Shown: positions 7,825 to 12,872 of the stretch, piece by piece
How the letters are laid out: each line of letters starts with the position of its first letter
How positions within the stretch are numbered: the first letter of the stretch is position 1
Source of the DNA: Alphaproteobacteria bacterium
Lineage (GTDB): Bacteria; Pseudomonadota; Alphaproteobacteria; RS24
Direction: 5' to 3'
Assembly: GCA_022428185.1 (NCBI GenBank)
Contig: JAKMCZ010000215.1
Span: forward strand, 1 to 17,748
DNA length: 17,748 nt
The notes under the pieces: model-generated
The model's input: the letters and a program-made list of their open reading frames with translations, nothing else
Databases searched by the model: none
What the model was told of the DNA's origin: nothing
Made by a program: the position numbers and the translations under genes

Positions 7825-9927
7825 ATGGATATCCCGCTCCTCAGGCAAGACTTGCGGCTTTTGTCCGGCAGCAAAGATGAAGCCGGAGAAAACAGTTGGT
7901 TGCTATACGATCCCTTACGCCATCAATATTTCGCGCTCAGCCGCACGGCGCTTCTGCTATTGCAATGTCTGCCCAAAACCGCCTCCTTGGACGAGTTGAA
8001 GCAGCGCGTGCATCAAGACGATGCCGATATTGAAGACCATGACATTGAGGCGTTTCTGACTTTTCTGAAGGATAACTTCCTGTCCGTCGGCAGCGATACC
8101 ACGCATGTTGAGAAAATCCGTTCGGCGCAAAAGCAGCGCCAGCATCACTGGTTTATGTGGATGGTACATAATTATCTGTTCATCAAAATTCCGCTCATTC
8201 GCCCCGACCGGTTTCTCGACGCCATGCTGGCCATCTTTCGCCCACTTGGCAGCAAAACGGCTCGGATGATTGTTTACGCGCTCGGTGCCTATGGCATCAT
8301 CGCGCTGTTCTGGCTGTGGGAAAGTTTCACCACAACCTTCGATTATTTCTTCAATCTAAATGGGCTTTTGTATTACGCGTTAGCATTGGTGGCGGTGAAG
8401 ATAGCGCATGAAATGGGGCATGCGCTGGTGGCCAAGCATCACGGCCTGCGCGTTAGCTCAATGGGTGTTGCGTTGCTGGTTCTGTTCCCGGTTCTTTATA
8501 CCGACAACACCGATGCGTGGCGGCTGACCGATCAGCGCAAGAAATTGCAAATCGTTATGGCCGGGTTGATGATTGAGTTTCACATCGCCCTGCTCGCGCT
8601 TTTCTCTTGGGGTATACTGGATGATGGTCCGGCCCGCAGCGCGGCTTTCTTTTTAGCGACAACAAGCATTATCGGTTCGCTTCTGGTCAATCTCAGCCCG
8701 TTTATGCGCTTTGATGGCTATTACGCGCTGGCAGACTTTTTGGGCATGCAGAATTTGCAACCGCGCGCTTTTGCGCTGGCGCGGTGGCAAGTGCGTCAAT
8801 GGCTTTTCGGCCTGTCGGAAAACGCCCCCGAGCCGTTTGCCACGGGCAAGCATTATTTCTTGGTGTTTTACAGTTTCGCCACTTGGATATATCGCTTCTT
8901 CCTCTTTCTCGGCATCGCGCTGCTGGTCTATTTCATGACCTTCAAACTGCTTGGCATTTTTCTGTTTGCGGTTGAAATCATCTGGTTCATCGGCCGCCCC
9001 ATTTATGCCGAAATGCGCCAATGGTGGGCGCGCCGCGCTCTATTCTCCCTCAACCGCCAGACGCGCCGCACAATACTCATATCACTGAGCGTGATACTGC
9101 TGGCCTTCGTGCCGTGGCGCACATCGGTCACTGCACCGGCAATTATAGAATCTAGATTGCAATCGCCAATCCATTTGCCCGAACCGGCGCGCATTGTCAC
9201 CGTGCATGTCGAGAACGGGCAAGCGCTCAAAAAGGGTGACAGATTGCTGAGCCTATTCAGCCCGCGACTGGCCCATCAAATCGAATTGGCGGAGCGTAAA
9301 GTCCGTCTGCTTGACTTGCAATTGCGTCGCTATGGTGCGTCGGCGGATAATTTGCGCGACAAGCTGGTGAGCGAACAAAAGCTGGCCGAGGCGCAAACCG
9401 GTTTGCGTGGTTTGCGACAACGGAAAGCCGAACTGAATATCACCGCGCCATCCTCCGGCATTATTCAATTCTCGCGCCATTTAGAGGCGGGCTTATGGAT
9501 AGCCCCTGCCGACCAGCTTTTCTTCATCTTTGAACCGGGGCTGACGCAGGTCGTCGCCTTTATTGAAGAAGCTCAAATGCACCGCATCAGCAGCGATGCC
9601 GAGGCACTTTTCATTGCTGATAATGGTGTCCAAGGCTCAATTGCCGCACGACTTACGGAAGTTGACGGTTCGGCGGTAGAAGCGCTTGGCTACCCCGAAT
9701 TGGCGTCGCTCCATGGCGGGCCGATTGCGGTTCATCTTAATGATGACAATAACGCCACACAGACAGTGGACGCTTACTACAAAGCGCGCGCGACGCTCAG
9801 CGAAACGCCCGACACCATAACCAGCAATATTACCGGCCAATTGCATATTGAAACGGCGCGTTATGCCCCGGTCGCCGCATTGTGGCGCACGCTCAGTGCT
9901 TTACTGGTGCGCGAAAGCGGGTTTTAA
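7825..9927 (+). CDS. PqqD-like + M50 site-2 metalloprotease + HlyD-type adaptor fusion
   Basis: A protein of 700 residues with an ATG immediately after the upstream TAA. Residues about 1-95 resemble a PqqD-like winged helix (WLLYDPLRHQYFALS, then SLDELKQRV). Residues about 150-430 hold several membrane helices carrying M50 catalytic motifs: HEMGH at 195-199 (zinc ligands H195 and H199, base E196) and NLSPFMRFDG at 289-298, in which D297 should be the third ligand. A further TM segment (ILISLSVILLAFVPW) leads into a periplasmic HlyD-like part with two lipoyl halves (PARIVTVHVENGQALKKGD; ITAPSSGIIQFSRHLEAGLW) around a helical hairpin. All expected protease residues are present, so activity is plausible. 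Inferred role: processing or gating the giant substrate during export, as part of the envelope conduit. The substrate is not shown by the sequence. The gene ends 2 bp from the convergent tolC-like stop. Confidence 0.85.
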   Translation: MDIPLLRQDLRLLSGSKDEAGENSWLLYDPLRHQYFALSRTALLLLQCLPKTASLDELKQRVHQDDADIEDHDIEAFLTFLKDNFLSVGSDTTHVEKIRSAQKQRQHHWFMWMVHNYLFIKIPLIRPDRFLDAMLAIFRPLGSKTARMIVYALGAYGIIALFWLWESFTTTFDYFFNLNGLLYYALALVAVKIAHEMGHALVAKHHGLRVSSMGVALLVLFPVLYTDNTDAWRLTDQRKKLQIVMAGLMIEFHIALLALFSWGILDDGPARSAAFFLATTSIIGSLLVNLSPFMRFDGYYALADFLGMQNLQPRAFALARWQVRQWLFGLSENAPEPFATGKHYFLVFYSFATWIYRFFLFLGIALLVYFMTFKLLGIFLFAVEIIWFIGRPIYAEMRQWWARRALFSLNRQTRRTILISLSVILLAFVPWRTSVTAPAIIESRLQSPIHLPEPARIVTVHVENGQALKKGDRLLSLFSPRLAHQIELAERKVRLLDLQLRRYGASADNLRDKLVSEQKLAEAQTGLRGLRQRKAELNITAPSSGIIQFSRHLEAGLWIAPADQLFFIFEPGLTQVVAFIEEAQMHRISSDAEALFIADNGVQGSIAARLTEVDGSAVEALGYPELASLHGGPIAVHLNDDNNATQTVDAYYKARATLSETPDTITSNITGQLHIETARYAPVAALWRTLSALLVRESGF

Positions 9928-9929
9928 AA
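9928..9929. other. Two-base convergent junction, no terminator seen
   Basis: The M50-HlyD fusion gene (plus strand) and the tolC-like gene (minus strand) end 2 bp apart. I see no GC-rich hairpin with a T run on either strand near the junction. Transcripts may therefore run into each other and overlap as antisense RNA. Confidence 0.6.
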
Positions 9930-12044
9930 CTACTGACGGGTCACGAAGGAATCGGTGATGCCGATGCCGGCGAGTGCCTCGCGAATGGTTTTGATTTCCT
10001 GCCGAGAAAAGGCGGGCGTAATAACCCTGTATAATGGCGGATTGCGTTTTTTGGTTTTACGGACGAAGATCGTCAAACCGGTTTTGGCACTGATTTCATC
10101 AGCATATTTACGCGCCGAAGAACGATCGCTCAGCGCTTTAACCTGAACAAAACGATATGCCTGGCCTTTATCAGCTTGTGGAGCCGCCTTTTTCTCAACC
10201 TTCTGAACCGGAATAGCGGCACTTGGTGCGGCTGCTTTTTGGGCTATCGGCGCGGTCGCTGCGCCATTACCAATTCGCAATATGAAACTGTCCGTGGCGC
10301 GCACTTTCGGTCCTTGCGCGATAACACGCAGGCTTAACTGCATTTGCTTTTTCGGTGGCCGACCCGAAAACTTGCGGGTTAGCGGGTCGAAACTCAACCA
10401 ATCGGGAAGCCGCGTGCCATCTTGCATGCCGACAGAGTAAGCCACGGGCTGACCGACCGAAAAGGTATTGTCGGCAAACACGAAACCATAGCGACCCAAA
10501 ACCGGTTTCTGCTCGGCAATCGGGTTTATCACCCGGTTACCGTCGGTAATAATGCTTTTATATTTAAGACCCCAACTTTGCAGGCTTTGATTAATCGCAG
10601 AGGTCAGGCCGGCAATGCTCATATCTTTCAAATTACCGGGCACAATATCAATGCCGACCGACGCATAAATCGTGCCATAGCTGTTTTGCAATTCAGCAAA
10701 GGCAATGTCGCGGCGCATTTGCGCCAATAGCAGACTGGCCTCTTGGCGGATAACTTCCAGTGCACCGAATTTAGCAACTTGCTGAGCGTCCCGTGTCTGT
10801 TTGGTCAAACGCTTCGAGACACTGAGATAATCCTCGGCGACGGCATATTCCTGACGCGATTGGGCAAAATTAATATTGGCGATATGAACCTGAGAGACGA
10901 TGGCCATCGCCATTGCCAAACGTTGCGCTTCGGCCACCTCAACCGACGCTTTAGCGACGGCACGGTTTTTCGGGCCGCTAAACGCACTCATCAGATTATA
11001 GCTCACCTGCGCGCCCATTTCGACAAACTCATTATATTTTTGGTAATCGCTATCATCGGTGTTGGCCGAAGCGGTCAAGTTCAGGTTCGGCATCATGGAC
11101 AGCATGGCGGCGCGCACTTCACTTTGGTTAATCCGCTTTTGATACCGCGTTTCCATCAGCTCAGGGCGGTTCAGCAAAGCCGTGTTTTCCATCAGCGAAA
11201 TATTCATGGCCACTTCTGGAATAATGTATTCAACCTTTGCCAGTTCATATTGCTGCCCGGGTAATAGACCCATTAACTGGGCAAGTTCCAGCTTGGCGGT
11301 CATTAAAGCGCGCTGTTGCGTGTGCAAAGTGCGGCGAATTTCCAACAATTCCTTTTGATATATCAACGCTTCCAATGGAGGCGACAGGCGACGTGATTCA
11401 ATACGGCGGCTATCAGCCAGCGCAGATTCGACGCGGCGCAATAACGGGTCCAATTCCGCCAGCAGGTTTTCCGCCGCCACAGCCCGCCAGTAGGCCGACG
11501 TTACCTCGCGAACAATATTGTGAACGACTTTCCGTTGCCGCTCGATTGCAATCATGCGGCGGTCGGCACTTTGCCCTGCGCGCACATAAGACAAACCGAA
11601 ATCGAGGATATTCCATGTAAATACGGCATTGGCCGTCGAGCGGTCTTTGTCCTGCGAGACGCTGTAAGACGGGTCAGCGCCCAATGGAGCGGGCGTATCA
11701 TTGTCAAATGTCGTGCTGGCCGAGGCAGCGTATTTGTCGCGCGCGGTATAGCCGGCACTCAAGGTCAGAGCAGGCAATATATTGGTTTTGGCGAGGTCGT
11801 ATTGGCGCTGGCTCAACGCCGCTTCCATGGCCGCCAATTTATATTCCCGATTGTATAAAATGGCACGCGCAATGGCCTGATAAAGTGACAAAGGTGCGTC
11901 AATCGCTTCGGGCATGACACCCAATTTGTCCAAATCCGACTGCAGTTCCTTAGAAACGTCAGCTCTATCCAGCGGTTCGGGTGAACGAGAACAAGCGGCA
12001 ACGAACACAACCATGATGAAGATGGGCAACCAGCGTCGAAACAT
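9930..12044 (-). CDS. TolC-family outer-membrane channel lipoprotein with extra CADG and SPOR domains
   Basis: A protein of 704 residues. The N-terminus MFRRWLPIFIMVVFVAAC is a lipoprotein signal with lipobox VAAC, so C18 would be acylated. Residues about 55-490 show TolC/OEP features: paired long helices and strands such as YKLAAMEAALSQRQYDLAK, ILPALTLSAGYTARDKY, ELMETRYQKRINQSEVRAA and MPNLNLTASAN. After this come an Ig-like CADG/He_PIG domain (about 515-597, DGTRLPDWLSFDPLTRKFSG), an Ala/Pro/Lys linker, and a C-terminal SPOR domain (about 627-704, YRFVQVKALSDRSSARKYAD, then LYRVITPAF). Usual TolC-family proteins have about 450-500 residues and lack both additions. SPOR domains bind denuded peptidoglycan, so the channel may be tethered to the wall or to division sites (inference). 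No Shine-Dalgarno is evident. The TetR gene lies divergently upstream and is its most likely regulator. Confidence 0.9.
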   Translation of the reverse strand: MFRRWLPIFIMVVFVAACSRSPEPLDRADVSKELQSDLDKLGVMPEAIDAPLSLYQAIARAILYNREYKLAAMEAALSQRQYDLAKTNILPALTLSAGYTARDKYAASASTTFDNDTPAPLGADPSYSVSQDKDRSTANAVFTWNILDFGLSYVRAGQSADRRMIAIERQRKVVHNIVREVTSAYWRAVAAENLLAELDPLLRRVESALADSRRIESRRLSPPLEALIYQKELLEIRRTLHTQQRALMTAKLELAQLMGLLPGQQYELAKVEYIIPEVAMNISLMENTALLNRPELMETRYQKRINQSEVRAAMLSMMPNLNLTASANTDDSDYQKYNEFVEMGAQVSYNLMSAFSGPKNRAVAKASVEVAEAQRLAMAMAIVSQVHIANINFAQSRQEYAVAEDYLSVSKRLTKQTRDAQQVAKFGALEVIRQEASLLLAQMRRDIAFAELQNSYGTIYASVGIDIVPGNLKDMSIAGLTSAINQSLQSWGLKYKSIITDGNRVINPIAEQKPVLGRYGFVFADNTFSVGQPVAYSVGMQDGTRLPDWLSFDPLTRKFSGRPPKKQMQLSLRVIAQGPKVRATDSFILRIGNGAATAPIAQKAAAPSAAIPVQKVEKKAAPQADKGQAYRFVQVKALSDRSSARKYADEISAKTGLTIFVRKTKKRNPPLYRVITPAFSRQEIKTIREALAGIGITDSFVTRQ
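9933..10166 (-). other. SPOR domain at the C-terminus of the TolC-like protein
   Basis: Encodes the last 78 residues or so. The pattern fits SPOR: a first strand YRFVQVKALSD, helix SSARKYADEISAKTG, strand LTIFVRKTKK, strand LYRVITPAFSR, helix QEIKTIREALAGIG, then a last strand. It is preceded by a low-complexity Ala/Pro/Lys linker (PIAQKAAAPSAAIPVQKVEKKAAP), as is common before SPOR domains. The family binds glycan strands lacking stem peptides. Confidence 0.75.
10254..10502 (-). other. CADG/He_PIG-like Ig domain inside the TolC-like protein
   Basis: Encodes residues about 515-597, with FADNTFSVGQPVAYSVGMQDG, then LPDWLSFDPLTRKFSGRPP, then LSLRVIAQ and DSFILRI strands. The core DG..LPDW(L/V).(F/V)DP.T also occurs in the adhesin at about 4915-4965 and, in a weaker form, at about 5430-5490. 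Seeing the same fold in the putative export channel and the putative substrate is unusual; see findings. Confidence 0.7.
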
Positions 12045-12239
12045 ACACAGAATCCAAAGGAAAACACAACCGGGCTATATCCTATCCGCCTTTACACCAA
12101 AATGAAATATGAAAACTCTTCGCTTTTGTCATTTTTTTGCATTCTTCGTGACATATAACACGCCATTTTTGCTTTACTACCCAATCGCGCCAAACATCAC
12201 CCTGTTTACCTTTCTTATTTTATCGTCTAGATATCATTA
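12045..12239. promoter_or_regulatory. Divergent intergenic region between tolC-like and tetR-like genes
   Basis: This is the only substantial non-coding stretch in the window (195 bp). It is clearly AT-richer than the flanking genes and must hold both divergent promoters. On the plus strand the best -10-like hexamer is TATAAC at 12154-12159, without a convincing -35. On the minus strand ATGACA (12132 down to 12127) is a possible -35 with a weak -10 (CATATT) 16 bases further. An imperfect inverted repeat, ATGAAAA (12109-12115) against TTTTGTCAT (12124-12132), is followed by a T run; it is weak and AT-rich, so I do not call it a terminator. No clear ribosome binding site precedes either start codon. 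Confidence 0.5.
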
Positions 12240-12258
12240 ATGTTTGAGTCTAGAGATC
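12225..12258 (+). repeat. 11-bp direct repeat across the tetR start, candidate operator
   Basis: GTCTAGATATC at 12225-12235 and GTCTAGAGATC at 12248-12258 differ at one base and lie 23 bp apart, about two helical turns, on either side of the ATG at 12240. Each copy contains the palindrome TCTAGA, and an 8-bp palindrome CATTAATG (12235-12242) lies between them on the start codon. TetR-family repressors commonly bind symmetric sites in their own divergent promoter region, so this is a candidate autoregulatory site. The role is inferred; the repeats are seen directly. Confidence 0.45.
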
Positions 12259-12863
12259 TCCCCCAGCAATTAAGGGCTAAAGAACGCGTTGATTTGGTTC
12301 TTCGGACAACGCAGGAAATATTGGCCGAGCGCGGCTATAGCGCTCTGACCCTCAGTGCCGTTTGTGAACGCGCCAATATTAAACAGACATCGATTTACCG
12401 TTATTGGCCGAACCAAACGGCTCTTTTAGTAAGCCTAATAAGCTTCTTTGAAGAGGATTTCCAAAACGAAATCAAAAAACTCGAAGTCGTTGCTTTTGAC
12501 AACCCGTGGCAAGAAGTGCAATTGCTACTGCTGAAAGGCTTGGCTGATTACTGCGAAACTAACCCGTGGGTGTATTCTGGCATCGCCGCCGTGCGCGGAG
12601 ATAACGGTATAGCTGAACGACACGAGCAAACGCTTATGTTTTTTGCGACGCGCTACGCGCATCTCCTCAAAATCGGTGGTTTCGGTGTGCGCGGTGAAGA
12701 AGAAGCACGCGTCTCGCGCACTTATGTGCTCGTTCTCGATAGTTTTATATTCGCGGTGGGTCGCGCATCGTCAGTAAAGCATAAAATACAAGAAATTATC
12801 GAAGACTATTATGCCGTCATTGTCGCTTATCTCGCGCCGCATATGCAGGAACAAGACAGATAG
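12240..12863 (+). CDS. TetR/AcrR-family transcriptional regulator
   Basis: A protein of 207 residues, the usual length for the family. The N-terminal DNA-binding part is clear: a helix with LRTTQEILAERGYSALTLSA, then the helix-turn-helix VCERANIKQTSIYRYWPN (residues about 40-58), where SIYRYWPNQTALL is the characteristic recognition-helix end. The remaining 140 or so residues form the variable helical ligand/dimer domain, which I cannot assign to a known inducer. ATG 12240 gives the normal short N-terminal extension before helix 1; no Shine-Dalgarno is seen. The gene is divergent from the tolC-like gene with 195 bp between them, the classic layout for a local repressor of an efflux or secretion channel. 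It may control the adhesin export system (inference). Its 3' end lies 9 bp from the convergent FecR gene. Confidence 0.9.
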   Translation: MFESRDLPQQLRAKERVDLVLRTTQEILAERGYSALTLSAVCERANIKQTSIYRYWPNQTALLVSLISFFEEDFQNEIKKLEVVAFDNPWQEVQLLLLKGLADYCETNPWVYSGIAAVRGDNGIAERHEQTLMFFATRYAHLLKIGGFGVRGEEEARVSRTYVLVLDSFIFAVGRASSVKHKIQEIIEDYYAVIVAYLAPHMQEQDR

Positions 12864-12872
12864 CCCCCAACC
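12864..12872. other. Nine-base convergent junction between tetR-like and FecR genes
   Basis: The two stop codons (TAG at 12861-12863 on plus; TAG at 12875-12873 on minus) are separated by only nine bases. No hairpin-plus-T terminator is evident on either side. Confidence 0.6.

Noticed and set aside
10743..11264. Plus-strand open frame of 173 codons inside the tolC-like gene
   Set aside because: The minus-strand frame encodes a well-supported TolC-family protein; the other is a shadow.
12109..12138. Inverted repeat followed by T run, resembling a rho-independent terminator
   Set aside because: The stem is short, AT-rich and bulged, and no plus-strand gene ends upstream of it.
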